Origin: Limibacter armeniacum
GTDB taxonomy: Bacteria; Bacteroidota; Bacteroidia; Cytophagales; Flammeovirgaceae
Reading direction: 5' to 3'
Assembly (NCBI RefSeq): GCF_036880985.1
Contig: NZ_JBAJNO010000008.1
Span: 124,001 to 188,000, forward strand
Length of the DNA: 64,000 nucleotides
This document shows positions 35,990 through 44,510 of this stretch, one piece after another. The position numbers were made by a program, and so were the translations under genes. Within the stretch, counting starts at the first letter, position 1. Each line of letters opens with the position of its first letter. The notes under the pieces are model-generated. The model had not been told where the DNA came from, made no database searches, and worked only from the letters and a program-made list of their open reading frames with translations.

Positions 35990-36306
35990 CAGATATATCA
36001 TCGAAATCGGAAGTTTTAAACGCTTCAATGATTTATTGGTTCAACTCCTTTGGAGTTGGATAAATGGATTTACTTATACCGTAGGCTTTGGCCTACGGTT
36101 ACTATTATTGAATCCCGTTGGGATTTTTTCTTTTACAGCCAACCCTGTTTCCAAAGGAAACAAACCATATTAGCTTCGGATGGCAATCCGGATTTTGCAA
36201 TGTTCATTATACTATAACCCTGAAAGGGTTGAACAGGATAACATCATCATTTTAATATGTGAAAGGGTTAGCATAAAAAATCTCTATTCCAATTCAATAT
36301 TTGCTT
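35990..36306 (+). repeat. Multi-hairpin repeat, compact copy (R3)
   Basis: About 317 bp with both ends conserved against R2: left CAGATATATCATCGAAATCG, right ending in TTGCTTA. The interior is a chain of hairpins with 3-4 nt loops: CAACTCC-ttt-GGAGTTG, ACCGTAGGC-tttg-GCCTACGGT, AATCCC-gtt-GGGATT, GTTTCC-aaa-GGAAAC and AACCCT-gaa-AGGGTT. It fits exactly between the regulator's stop codon and the terminator of the next gene. Confidence 0.85.
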
Positions 36307-36312
36307 AAAAAG

Positions 36313-36341
36313 AAAGACTTGAGTAATGCACTCAAGTCTTT
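36313..36341. terminator. Bidirectional terminator
   Basis: Perfect 11-bp stem AAAGACTTGAG (36313-36323) with CTCAAGTCTTT (36331-36341), flanked by A and T runs. Confidence 0.9.
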
Positions 36342-36348
36342 TATTTTT

Positions 36349-37203
36349 TTACATGTTCGGGTTTGCAAAAGTATTGCCTTGTAAGATATCACCAGTCTCC
36401 AGTCCTTTTTTAAACCAGTACATACGTTGCTTGGAAGTTCCATGCGTAAAAGCATCAGGGACTACATAGCCTTGTGCTTGCATCTGGAGTCTGTCATCCC
36501 CAATGGCATTGGCACACCTCATGGCTTCCTCAATGTCTCCCTCTTCCAAAATATGTTTCATCTTTTCAGCATGATTAGCCCAAACTCCCGCATAGAAGTC
36601 AGCCTGAAGCTCTAGTCTGACCGATAGTGCATTGTATTGAGCCTTGCTGGCTCTTCCTCGTTGTGAGTGGACTTTATCAGTGGTCCCAAGTAGTTTCTGT
36701 ACATGGTGCCCCACCTCGTGAGCAATGACATAAGCCATTGCAAAATCTCCCGGAGCACCAAAACGAGTCCGAAGCTCATCATAAAATGTAAGGTCAATAT
36801 AGACCGTTTCATCCGCAGGACAGTAGAATGGTCCTGTTGCCGAACTAGCATTTCCACATCCAGAGCGGGTAGCACTAGTAAATAACACCATCTTAGGCTC
36901 GCGATACTGGCTGCCATTATCCCTGAATATTTTGTTCCAGACATCTTCCGTATCTGCTTGGACTACGGAGACAAAAGCCGCCAGTTCATCTTCTTCAGCA
37001 GAAGGAACACCTCTTGTGGTAGTTTGTTCTTTCAGTGCAGCTCCGCCGCCAACTATGTTTAAGTATTGCAGAGGATTGCCACCAAAGATAAAGGATAGCA
37101 CAATGGCGATGACGATTCCTCCAATGCCTAATTTCATTTTGCCACCACCTTGACCTCGACGATCGTACGTATTGGAACTTTGTCTTCTTCCTTTCCAGCG
37201 CAT
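36349..37203 (-). CDS. Neutral zinc metallopeptidase (YpfJ family)
   Basis: A 284-aa membrane-anchored putative metallopeptidase. The N-terminal MRWKGRRQSSNTYDRRG is the conserved start of the family, which fixes the start codon. One membrane helix (IGGIVIAIVLSFIFGG) follows. The zinc motif HEVGHHVQKLLG lies near 165, with a downstream Glu ligand candidate in ELQADFYAGVW. It probably acts in the periplasm; the physiological substrate of the family is not known. Its terminator borders repeat R3. Confidence 0.88.
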   Translation of the reverse strand: MRWKGRRQSSNTYDRRGQGGGKMKLGIGGIVIAIVLSFIFGGNPLQYLNIVGGGAALKEQTTTRGVPSAEEDELAAFVSVVQADTEDVWNKIFRDNGSQYREPKMVLFTSATRSGCGNASSATGPFYCPADETVYIDLTFYDELRTRFGAPGDFAMAYVIAHEVGHHVQKLLGTTDKVHSQRGRASKAQYNALSVRLELQADFYAGVWANHAEKMKHILEEGDIEEAMRCANAIGDDRLQMQAQGYVVPDAFTHGTSKQRMYWFKKGLETGDILQGNTFANPNM

Positions 37204-37602
37204 AGTTTTTGGGTTTTGTGTAATGAGTAAGTGCCTTCAAGATTTTTAACATTAAGCTGTTTGAATAGTTCCTTTTAATGGTTGAATGTAAAAGGCTAGC
37301 ATTGTGGAATTTTTATAGCGCTTCTAGTTTAGAAATTAAATTAACGCTATCGATTTCGTTTAACGACTTTCATTAGGTTCTTGAAGGAACTTATGTTGAA
37401 TGTTTCGAAGGAATTGACCTTTAGTATTCAATTTGAAAGAGCTCTAAATAATTCTGTAGCATTGTAGGGAAAGGATTCTGTAGTGCTTTCTGTTAGATGA
37501 AAAATTGAATATCCTGTAAAACTTACAACCAGAGCCGTTGCCCTTTTTTTAATCCTTGCGATTTGTTTTTACTATTAGGTTAGTAAACAAATTGTAGCAT
37601 CC
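37204..37602. other. Divergent intergenic region
   Basis: About 400 bases between the metallopeptidase and the HTH gene. I see no ORF and no match to the R-type repeat ends, so the HTH gene is not enclosed by two repeat ends. Confidence 0.45.
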
Positions 37603-38223
37603 ATGCCCCACCTAACCTACAACCAACGGAAAATAATTCAGCAAGGCATTAGCCAAGGAAAAAGCAATGCAGCGATTGCCCGTGAGCTGAAAGTGCATCG
37701 TGCTACCGTAGGCAGGGAGATCAAGCGGAACGGTGGAAGCCGTGCGTTGTATGACTGTCATCTGGCACAGCGGATGGCAACCTACGAGCAACGTTACGCC
37801 AGTCGTTACCTACGCAAGGCAAAGGGAAAAGGAAGCGTGCAGGGTAGCCGCATGGTTTACAGGCTGACGGGTAACTTTGTAGGCAGTCGTTATTATTTTT
37901 ATGATAGTCGCAGGAGATTGATAAGAAAGGTTGAAGACAGGAGGATCAGGTTGGGACAGCACTGGAACGGTCCCGTTTGGCGTTGGAACAAAACTGATGA
38001 CCGTTGGGCGAGAAGGAGAAAACTCACTTGGCAAAATTATTTTGACAGCTTGATCGCCTTGAAAACTTACATGGCTGAAAAAAAATTGAAACCTGTTACC
38101 GCTAGAAATTTAGAACCGGATGCTCAAAAAATACAGACAGACAGGGCGTCGGCAGGGAAAGGGTCCGTCCGTTTGTTTGCAGCAACCGCTGGTTATCAAA
38201 AATTCCGAAGGGCAAGCGCTTGA
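37603..38223 (+). CDS. IS30-type HTH (HTH_38) protein without DDE domain
   Basis: A 206-aa protein. Residues 4-45 (LTYNQRKIIQQGISQGKSN, ARELKVHRATVGREIKRNGG) are the DNA-binding helix-turn-helix of IS30 transposases. After it, no DDE catalytic domain follows; residues 50-150 are Arg/Tyr-rich and unknown (RRLIRKVEDRRIRLG, WRWNKTDDRWARRR). The gene is more GC-rich than its neighbours. It is followed by a structured untranslated region and a fragment of the R-type repeat. It could be a domesticated DNA-binding protein, or a nuclease partner of the repeats. The fold of the C-terminal half is unknown to me. Confidence 0.55.
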   Translation: MPHLTYNQRKIIQQGISQGKSNAAIARELKVHRATVGREIKRNGGSRALYDCHLAQRMATYEQRYASRYLRKAKGKGSVQGSRMVYRLTGNFVGSRYYFYDSRRRLIRKVEDRRIRLGQHWNGPVWRWNKTDDRWARRRKLTWQNYFDSLIALKTYMAEKKLKPVTARNLEPDAQKIQTDRASAGKGSVRLFAATAGYQKFRRASA

Positions 38224-38533
38224 AAAGACTGTGGTCTGGTGAAAATTTTTCCTACTGACCGTTTATTTTTCTATCGCCCACTGCTGAAAAGAAAAATGGA
38301 TGGTGAAAGATCAAAGCAACATACTCGAAGGGACGGTGTGTTGCTTTTTGTTTTAAGCCGGATTGTAGGGAGGCAAGCTGACAATGGAGACTTTACTCAC
38401 GAAAAAAAATATTTAGGTAGCCCACCAAAAAAAATCGGAAGGACTGTTGATAAGATTTGTCAGCCGAGGTGCTGAAATTTTTTCGGAGCCTTCCATCATT
38501 TTTTTTTGAAAGGGCTTTTAAGCAAGATCTGAA
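38224..38533. other. Structured region downstream of HTH gene
   Basis: No convincing ORF: a 78-codon open frame at 38239-38475 is rich in basic residues and overlaps the hairpin. Several complementary tracts occur, for example GGAAGG near 38433 with CCTTCC near 38486, separated by repeated poly-A/T runs. It may belong to the mobile unit of the HTH gene. Confidence 0.4.
38313..38349 (+). terminator. Terminator-like hairpin after HTH gene
   Basis: Stem AAAGCAACA (38313-38321) with TGTTGCTTT (38339-38347), then T. The stem sequence is similar to that of the helicase terminator at 38594. Confidence 0.65.
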
Positions 38534-38566
38534 TTAAAACTTCCGACTTCAATGATACATCTGCTT
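38534..38566 (-). repeat. Left-end fragment of multi-hairpin repeat (R4)
   Basis: Reverse complement GCAGATGTATCATTGAAGTC (from 38564 down) matches the left end of R2 and R3. None of the interior hairpins follow, so it is a solo end. Confidence 0.7.
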
Positions 38567-38593
38567 CAATAGGAAAAGGTGTGTACAACAAAA

Positions 38594-38627
38594 AAAAGCA
38601 ACACCCTTTATTTAGCGTGTTGCTTTT
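38594..38627 (-). terminator. Intrinsic terminator of the helicase gene
   Basis: Perfect 11-bp stem AAAAGCAACAC (38594-38604) with GTGTTGCTTTT (38617-38627), followed by T on the minus strand. Confidence 0.88.
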
Positions 38628-38654
38628 CAAATTTAAATAATTCTGAGCTGAAGC

Positions 38655-39845
38655 TTATGCTGTTGCCACTGGTGTAATAACAATATCCAGCTCCATTTCA
38701 ATGTCTTCCATTGGCTCTAGTTCCTCTTCCACCACAAAGCACATAGACAATCCTTTTCTACCGGCTCTACCAGTACGTCCGCTTCGGTGCGTATAGTATT
38801 CGATCTGTTCAGGAAGGTTATAATGTGCTACGAAGCCGAGGTTCTTGATGTCCAAGCCACGAGCAGCAACGTCTGTAGCCACAAGGATTTGCGTTTTCTT
38901 GCTGCGGAACATACGCATCACCTTGTCACGCTCACTCTGGAACATTTCTCCCTGAATAGGTTTGGCCAGTAGGCCTTTTTCTTCCAGCTGTGCTGCCAGT
39001 TTTCTGACTGTGGCTCTGGTTTTACAGAAAACAATCCCTTGTTGGTTGCCCTGCTTTTTCAGAAACTTCAACAGCATTGGCACTTTTTCTTTCACATTGT
39101 CACAAAGTGTGTAGAAGTGCTCAATATTTTTGTTGACCAGTTGCTCCTTGTCTACCTCTACCTTGTGCGCATCAGGCTTCATAAACTGCTTGATAAGCTG
39201 CTTGATCTCCTCTGGCATAGTAGCAGAGAACAGCCATGTATGACGCTCCTTTGGCGCAAAGCGAAGAATGCGGTCAATATCTTTTTTGAAGCCCATGTTA
39301 AGCATCTCATCTGCTTCGTCCAATATCACGTATTCTACTTGCGATAAGTCGATAGCCTGTCTATCCAGCAGGTCGTTAAGACGTCCGGGAGTAGCGACAA
39401 CGATTTGGGTAGGGCGTTTCAGTTTTTCAATCTGGGCATCAATCTTGTCACCGCCGCATATGGCTTCAGTAAAGATTTTTTCCGGATAGTATTTGGTAAA
39501 CCTGAACAGCTGCTTGGCTATTTGCTTTGCCAGTTCACGTGTAGGTGAAAGCACAATGGCTTGCACATATGGCTTGCTGCCATCGATTTTTTGTATCAGC
39601 GGCAGACCGAACGCAGCGGTTTTACCTGTTCCGGTTTGTGCCAGTCCAATAAAGTCAGTGTCCTGCTCATTCAAGAAAGGAATAGTCTTTACCTGAATTT
39701 CTGTAGGGGATTCAATATGATTTTCGTTCAGCGCCTTGATCAGGTCTGCTGAAACTCCTAATGATGCAAAACTTGCCAAAATCGTAATGTTTTTAGTTGA
39801 AGGTGCAAAGATAATGGAATAGCAGAGAGTCCTAAGCTTTGCCAT
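38655..39845 (-). CDS. DEAD-box RNA helicase
   Basis: A 396-aa RhlE-like helicase with all core motifs: Q-motif ESPTEIQ, AQTGTGKT, PTRELA, TPGRLNDLL, VLDEADEML, SATMPEE, ARGLDI and HRSGRTGRAG. It ends shortly after motif VI with a 25-residue acidic tail, so it lacks the usual basic C-terminal extension. The stated start gives about 25 residues (MAKLRTLCYSIIFAPSTKN) before the normal N-terminus; a non-ATG start (ATT or TTG) around residue 20-24 would give a standard length. Roles in the family: ribosome assembly and cold adaptation. Confidence 0.88.
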   Translation of the reverse strand: MAKLRTLCYSIIFAPSTKNITILASFASLGVSADLIKALNENHIESPTEIQVKTIPFLNEQDTDFIGLAQTGTGKTAAFGLPLIQKIDGSKPYVQAIVLSPTRELAKQIAKQLFRFTKYYPEKIFTEAICGGDKIDAQIEKLKRPTQIVVATPGRLNDLLDRQAIDLSQVEYVILDEADEMLNMGFKKDIDRILRFAPKERHTWLFSATMPEEIKQLIKQFMKPDAHKVEVDKEQLVNKNIEHFYTLCDNVKEKVPMLLKFLKKQGNQQGIVFCKTRATVRKLAAQLEEKGLLAKPIQGEMFQSERDKVMRMFRSKKTQILVATDVAARGLDIKNLGFVAHYNLPEQIEYYTHRSGRTGRAGRKGLSMCFVVEEELEPMEDIEMELDIVITPVATA

Positions 39846-39930
39846 ACAAGAGTTAACAAAGAAAATAGATATTCGAACCTATGGCAAGTAAAGTGGGTCT
39901 ATTGAGATAGAAACCAAACCCTTACCGATA

Positions 39931-40326
39931 ATGAATCTTAAAAACATTATTCGCTTGCTGCTACTGTTGACGCTCCTTGCTTGTGCCAGAAACAAGTTGC
40001 CCACTGCTGCTACAGCACTCACTGGCGAATGGACATGGATTGCTTCGTCCGGTGGCTTTGCGGGCGTGCATTATACGCCTAGTTCCACTGGCGATCAGAT
40101 TAAAATTACATTTACAGAAGATACGTTCAGGAGATATAAGAATGGGATTCTGGAAATAGAAACTTCTTACCATTTAGTAGAGGGGGAAACCATTATGTCA
40201 ACAGATTCTGTCACCTTGATTGAATATGGGAATGGTTTGCAACAATCTTTCAAGCTGGAAGGGGACAGGCTTTTTACTTTTGACGAGTGCTATGATTGTT
40301 TTAATAGCGAGTATATAAAAGAATAA
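39931..40326 (+). CDS. Small lipoprotein, lipocalin-like
   Basis: A 131-aa lipoprotein. Signal MNLKNIIRLLLLLTLLACA with the lipobox LLAC. The mature part is beta-rich, starting GEWTWIASSGGFAGVHYTP and ending with a paired cysteine motif DECYDCF. The strand pattern (GEW start, FTEDTFRRYKNG, GDRLFTFDE) recalls small lipocalin-like lipoproteins common in Bacteroidota. Function unknown. Monocistronic. Confidence 0.6.
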   Translation: MNLKNIIRLLLLLTLLACARNKLPTAATALTGEWTWIASSGGFAGVHYTPSSTGDQIKITFTEDTFRRYKNGILEIETSYHLVEGETIMSTDSVTLIEYGNGLQQSFKLEGDRLFTFDECYDCFNSEYIKE

Positions 40327-40437
40327 TATCATTTTGCGGGCGCTGATCTAAAGGATGCCGACTCAGGTCGTCAAATATTTCAAATATTCCATACATTTGT
40401 GTGAACGAAATTTTTTGGCGCTGAAATACCAACAACC

Positions 40438-41073
40438 ATGATACGCATCATCATTGCGGATGATCATCAGATGTTTATAGACGGACTTAAGTCCTTGCTG
40501 ATTGATGAACCGGATATTCAAGTAGTAGGAGAAGCACACAACGGACAGGAAGTCTTGGACTTGCTAGACAAGGTGGAAGCAAACTTTATCATTATGGATA
40601 TCAGTATGCCGGATATGGATGGTATTCAGGCAACTGAAGCAGTACTGAAGAAAAAACCAGACATAAAAGTATTGGGACTTTCTATGCATAATGATAAGGA
40701 CTTTATCTCCAATATGCTGAAAGTAGGGGCACAAGGCTATATCCTAAAGAATACAGGGAAAAAGGAACTTGTCAATGCAGTAAAGACAATCTGGGAAGGA
40801 GAAAATTACCTGAGTAAGGAAGTCTCGCAGACGCTTCTTACAAGTTTTATGAAAAAGCCTAAGGAAAAGGATGAAGTAGAGAAGCTCTCAAAGCGTGAGA
40901 TGGAAATCCTGACCAACATTGCAGAAGGACTTACCACTCAGGATATAGCAGATAAACTTTTTATCAGCAAGAATACTGTTGAGACACACCGAAAGAATTT
41001 ACTTTTTAAGTTGAAAGCCAAGAATACGGCTGAATTGGTCAATGTGGCTTTCAGAAAAGGAATAATAAAGTAA
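40438..41073 (+). CDS. NarL/LuxR-family response regulator, orphan
   Basis: A 211-aa regulator. The receiver domain 1-120 has IIADDHQMFIDGL, the phospho-acceptor in FIIMDISMPDMDG and YILKNTGKKEL. The LuxR-type HTH 145-205 has LSKREMEILTNIAEGL, TQDIADKLFISKNTVETHRK. No histidine kinase is adjacent, so its partner lies elsewhere. A terminator follows directly. Regulators of this kind often work with membrane HisKA_3 kinases. Confidence 0.92.
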   Translation: MIRIIIADDHQMFIDGLKSLLIDEPDIQVVGEAHNGQEVLDLLDKVEANFIIMDISMPDMDGIQATEAVLKKKPDIKVLGLSMHNDKDFISNMLKVGAQGYILKNTGKKELVNAVKTIWEGENYLSKEVSQTLLTSFMKKPKEKDEVEKLSKREMEILTNIAEGLTTQDIADKLFISKNTVETHRKNLLFKLKAKNTAELVNVAFRKGIIK

Positions 41074-41085
41074 TTGGATACTTAG

Positions 41086-41127
41086 ACAGCACTTCTCGAA
41101 ATTTTTTATCGGGAGTGCTGTTTTATT
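41086..41127 (+). terminator. Intrinsic terminator after the NarL-type regulator
   Basis: Stem ACAGCACT (41086-41093) with AGTGCTGT (41114-41121), with extra pairing TCTCG/CGGGA, then T-run. Confidence 0.85.
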
Positions 41128-41140
41128 TTTTATCAAACGT

Positions 41141-41719
41141 ATGGCTAAAATACTAAAAGCGACTTTCTTTTTACTTTCGATTGTTTGCTTCAAATCCTGT
41201 CTATCTCCTACCTTATTGGTTTCGGCAAAAGATGTAGAAGAAAAAGCGATCCAAAACATTACAGTTGAGAAAGGCGCCATTCCTCCAGATTTTGCAAACA
41301 CTCACGCTGTTTTATTGTGTATGCTTCATGATGATTACAATAGCTTTAATAGAAATATGAAAAAGCATGTTGAGAATGAATATCATGGTGAAGTGGCGTT
41401 TGTCAGATGGGAAGACCTTGAAAAGGAAAAATATCAGGATCTGAAAAAATTCAGGTATGCCTTTTCAACTAAGCTGATCCCCGCAGCAGAAAAAAAGGAA
41501 CAGCATCGTGAAACTTCTGCTGCCAACAGTGAAGAAGCAGCTGCCAACGACAGCTTGCAAAATGAAGATACAGCTACAGCGTATATACTGGACAGGTTAG
41601 AGAACAAAATCTATGCGTCGCCCTTTACCTCCAGCTTTTATGGCAAACTTACTTTGGCTTATATGATTAACCTTGAAAAGGAAAGACAGAAGGTCAAAGA
41701 CAAAACTGATGTACAGTAG
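41141..41719 (+). CDS. Exported protein of unknown function
   Basis: I do not recognise this 192-aa protein. The N-terminus MAKILKATFFLLSIVCFKSC looks like a short signal; the C at residue 20 could be lipidated, although FKSC is a weak lipobox. The mature part has a strand-turn region (TVEKGAIPPDFANTHAVLLC), a helix EDLEKEKYQDLKKFRYAF and an Ala/Glu/Asn-rich low-complexity linker near 118-150. The first half resembles small beta-alpha units, but the evidence is thin. Confidence 0.5.
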   Translation: MAKILKATFFLLSIVCFKSCLSPTLLVSAKDVEEKAIQNITVEKGAIPPDFANTHAVLLCMLHDDYNSFNRNMKKHVENEYHGEVAFVRWEDLEKEKYQDLKKFRYAFSTKLIPAAEKKEQHRETSAANSEEAAANDSLQNEDTATAYILDRLENKIYASPFTSSFYGKLTLAYMINLEKERQKVKDKTDVQ

Positions 41720-41728
41720 CGAGTAAAA

Positions 41729-41760
41729 AAAAGATGCTTCATCCACGAAGCATCTTTTTT
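41729..41760. terminator. Bidirectional terminator
   Basis: Perfect 12-bp stem AAAAGATGCTTC (41729-41740) with GAAGCATCTTTT (41747-41758), between convergent genes. Confidence 0.92.
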
Positions 41761-41769
41761 GTTTGTCAT

Positions 41770-42327
41770 CTATTTTATAAAAGGATAAAGATTTTTTTTG
41801 CTGTGCCGGTTCTGAATAAGATACATGGTGGCATCAAACAAAAGCAGAAATGCTCCCTGCACGATGATGGATTTGCCCAACCCTTTCAATTTTTCGTCGT
41901 TCGTTCGTTTTCCTCTTTCCCGCATATAAAGTCCGCCGGCAATGTATCCTGTGTCAAGACCCGTGTTGAGTAGGTAAAGTTTTTCATAACGCTGTTGCTC
42001 CGCTACGGTTTGGCTAAGTGAATACCGCTTTTGAGCATCCTTGTCAATTTTGATATAAGCAATGCTGGCAATGGCAAGGTTGACTAAATTCCAACCTGCA
42101 TTCATTTGGTGAAAGGCTTTTGTCTCATGTTCGGTTTTGCCAATCAATACGCTGCTTGCCACAATGTTTGGGACTGCCCATCCAGCCAATACACCCATAG
42201 CGGCTTTATTGTATCGGATACTTTCTTGTCTGAAGCTGCTAAGTAACGGGGAGACGGTTGGTGTTGAGCCGGAACCTATTCTGGAGATGGCAAGTGTAGC
42301 AATTGATCTGATTATTTTTCCTATCAT
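41770..42327 (-). CDS. Small integral membrane protein (DUF6992-like)
   Basis: A 185-aa protein with four hydrophobic stretches (AAMGVLAGWAVPNIVAS, NLVNLAIASIAYI, NTGLDTGYIAGGLYM and SIIVQGAFLLLFDATMYL). The pattern, including FHQMNAGWNLVNLA and GLGKSIIVQGAFLLLFD, resembles a Bacteroidota-specific family I recall as DUF6992; function unknown. It lies 34 nt after the SDR gene on the same strand, so the two are probably one operon. Confidence 0.6.
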   Translation of the reverse strand: MIGKIIRSIATLAISRIGSGSTPTVSPLLSSFRQESIRYNKAAMGVLAGWAVPNIVASSVLIGKTEHETKAFHQMNAGWNLVNLAIASIAYIKIDKDAQKRYSLSQTVAEQQRYEKLYLLNTGLDTGYIAGGLYMRERGKRTNDEKLKGLGKSIIVQGAFLLLFDATMYLIQNRHSKKNLYPFIK

Positions 42328-42361
42328 GTTTATTGGGTTTTAACAGTTGTGGGAGTTTGTA

Positions 42362-43066
42362 TTAAGGGCGCTCAGTAAGCTTGTGCCTAACAGACTTGTC
42401 CGTAACTTCGTTATTGGACAACCTAACAATGTAGTTACCGATGTCTTCAGCCGTTACCCAGTCAGGAGTGGCTTGCAATGCACTCTTCCTTGTATTGACC
42501 ATTGTATAGGCAGCGACGGTGTAAACATTATAATGATGACCTTCGGCCTCCTTGGCAAATACTTCCGTCATTTTGTTTTGGGCTGCCGAGACTACTGAAA
42601 TAACACCTGACCAAGGGATGATCATTTCCTGTGCGCCTCCGTTGATATTGATATAGGTACCGCTTTCCTGTTTTTTTAGGATAGGAATAAAGGTGCGGGC
42701 AAAAACAAAATGGGCTCTGAGGTTATTGTCCATCACCATATCCCAATCATCGATGGGCATCTCATCCAATGTATGTCCTGCATACCAGCCACCAATACTG
42801 GCAATGACGAGGTCGATGTGTCCATACTGTTCAAGTACTTCTTTCTTGAAGTCTTGGGCGCCATCATAAAGCCCGATACTGGCCCTGATACAATTCAGTT
42901 TGCCACAACCTACATTTCTGACATATTCTTTCAGGTTGACTTCCTTGTCTTTGGAGCGAGTTGGGACAATTACCGTAGCCCCTTCTGACATTAATACCTT
43001 GACAATCCCTTCGCCAACACTTCCTGTCCCTCCAGCTACAATTGCGATTTTATTTTCAAGTTTCAT
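42362..43066 (-). CDS. Short-chain dehydrogenase/reductase (SDR)
   Basis: A 234-aa SDR. Cofactor motif IVAGGTGSVGEGIVK (9-23), basic RSK after the second strand, suggesting NADP(H). The NAG-like motif IASIGGW is near 90. The usual YxxxK pair is not standard: the catalytic tyrosine position reads VVSAAQNKMTEV, with Lys kept but Tyr absent. It may therefore be an atypical or non-catalytic SDR. It is cotranscribed with the DUF6992-like gene. Confidence 0.78.
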   Translation of the reverse strand: MKLENKIAIVAGGTGSVGEGIVKVLMSEGATVIVPTRSKDKEVNLKEYVRNVGCGKLNCIRASIGLYDGAQDFKKEVLEQYGHIDLVIASIGGWYAGHTLDEMPIDDWDMVMDNNLRAHFVFARTFIPILKKQESGTYININGGAQEMIIPWSGVISVVSAAQNKMTEVFAKEAEGHHYNVYTVAAYTMVNTRKSALQATPDWVTAEDIGNYIVRLSNNEVTDKSVRHKLTERP

Positions 43067-43266
43067 ATTGTTGTACTGTTTATGAAAGTCATATAAGAAT
43101 GGTTTTTCATCGTATGTTTTTGAAAAACAGCCACTTTAAGTTAGTTAAAAAGCAGGAGAATAGAGGAGGGAAGAAAGGATTAAAAGGAAGGACATTTCAA
43201 ATCGTTTTGCCTATGCAAGGCGTTTTGAGCAGCGTCAATACAGAGAAAACCGAGCAGTGTGGTGAT

Positions 43267-43435
43267 TGGTAATTTTAACGTGAATGATGGATTGTACCGC
43301 TCTTTCATAGCTGAACGTATCGTTTACATGACAATGGACTAAAGTCCATCGCTGATTTATTTTGTTCCTTCGGGACTTATACCCTGAAAGGGCGAAATAG
43401 CGATATTTCAATCCATAACTCACATTAATTTTCTA
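43267..43435 (-). repeat. Inverted multi-hairpin repeat copy (R5)
   Basis: Reading on the minus strand, it matches about 6105-6315 of copy R2: ATGGATTGAAATAT.., the CCCTTTCAGGG-type hairpin, GTCCCGAAGGAAC and the perfect palindrome ATGGACTTTAGTCCAT, then GAAAGAGCGGTA. Neither of the R3-type ends is present, so this looks like an inner module that moves alone. Confidence 0.78.
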
Positions 43436-43490
43436 AGGTGATGCATGATTAGATCCCATGCTTTTGTTTATCTTTTTCAAAAAAATAAGT

Positions 43491-44435
43491 ATGAGAGACA
43501 TCTTTATAGCAGGTGAACATATAGCGCCAGGAGAAAAAAAGAAATTGAACCTTCAGATAGCTCGCCTTCCCACAGGAACACTGATCGATATTCCAGTATT
43601 TGTAAACAGAGCGGAGCAGGATGGGCCCACGCTCTTGCTAATGGCAGGAATGCACGGTGATGAGGTCAATGGAGTGGAGATTATGAGAAGAATGATGGCA
43701 AGGGGGTATACAATTCCGATGAAAGGAACCATCGTGTGCATTCCTATTTTGAATGTGTACGGTTATCTGATCTTCTCCAGACAGACACCGGATGGAAAAG
43801 ATGTCAACCGTATGTTTCCAGGTTCCAATCATGGCTCTTTGGGAAGTAAAGTTGCGTACACCTTGATGCATGAGGTCATCCCAATGATCGACTACGGTGT
43901 TGACTTTCATACAGGAGGTGCAGAGCGGAGTAATTACCCGCAGGTGCGCGGAAACTTTAAGGACCCGATCAGTTTGGAGTTGGCTGAAGCTTTTGCTGCA
44001 CCGTTTATGGTTAACTCAGGGTATCGACCCAAGTCGTTGAGAAAGGAAGCATTCAACAAAGGGAAACGTATCTTGGTCTATGAGGCAGGGGAGTCTTTGC
44101 GCTTTGATGCGGATGCCATTGAGGAAGGAATCTCAGGAGCCAGAAGGGTCATGAAGTACTTGGGGATAATTCCGGATGCAATGGATCCCATCTACAAGCC
44201 TCGCAAGATTATCAAGTCCTCATGGGTGAGAGCCAGAGCTGCGGGACTGTACAATAATATTGTGAACAACGGTAGTTACGTAGCGCGCAATGAAGTGCTG
44301 GGAGTTGTGTCTGATCCTTTTGGAGAGTACGAAAAAACCGTAAGAGCGCCTCATGCAGGCTATGTGATTGCGGTGAATTACAATCCGGTAGTCAATCGAG
44401 GGGAAGCCTTGGTGCACTTGGGGACAGAAGGATAA
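43491..44435 (+). CDS. Succinylglutamate desuccinylase/aspartoacylase-family enzyme
   Basis: About 314 aa from the chosen start at 43491 (MRDIFIAGEHI); a Met 33 nt upstream adds only a hydrophobic stub. Zinc-binding carboxypeptidase fold of M14-like type: GMHGDEVNGVEI (zinc ligands His/Glu, near 60), DVNRMFPG near 105, DFHTGGAERSNYPQVR with the third zinc His near 145, and a catalytic Glu in VYEAGESLRFD near 205. Family members hydrolyse N-acyl amino acids; the substrate here is unknown. The C-terminal beta domain (about 250-314) with NYNPVVNRGEALVHLG resembles the biotinyl-lipoyl-like end of this family. Confidence 0.82.
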   Translation: MRDIFIAGEHIAPGEKKKLNLQIARLPTGTLIDIPVFVNRAEQDGPTLLLMAGMHGDEVNGVEIMRRMMARGYTIPMKGTIVCIPILNVYGYLIFSRQTPDGKDVNRMFPGSNHGSLGSKVAYTLMHEVIPMIDYGVDFHTGGAERSNYPQVRGNFKDPISLELAEAFAAPFMVNSGYRPKSLRKEAFNKGKRILVYEAGESLRFDADAIEEGISGARRVMKYLGIIPDAMDPIYKPRKIIKSSWVRARAAGLYNNIVNNGSYVARNEVLGVVSDPFGEYEKTVRAPHAGYVIAVNYNPVVNRGEALVHLGTEG

Positions 44436-44444
44436 TTTTTTGGT

Positions 44445-44482
44445 GAAAAAAGAAACCCCTGCAAGCTGCTGCTCACAGGGGT
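44445..44482 (-). terminator. Intrinsic terminator of hppD
   Basis: Stem ACCCCTG (44455-44461) with CAGGGGT (44476-44482), followed on the minus strand by T-rich sequence. Confidence 0.8.
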
Positions 44483-44510
44483 GGAAACCATTTATCAAAT
44501 CCAAAACATT

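Noticed and set aside
38239-38475. 78-codon ORF after the HTH gene
   Set aside because: It overlaps a terminator-like hairpin, shows biased basic composition and has no recognisable pattern.
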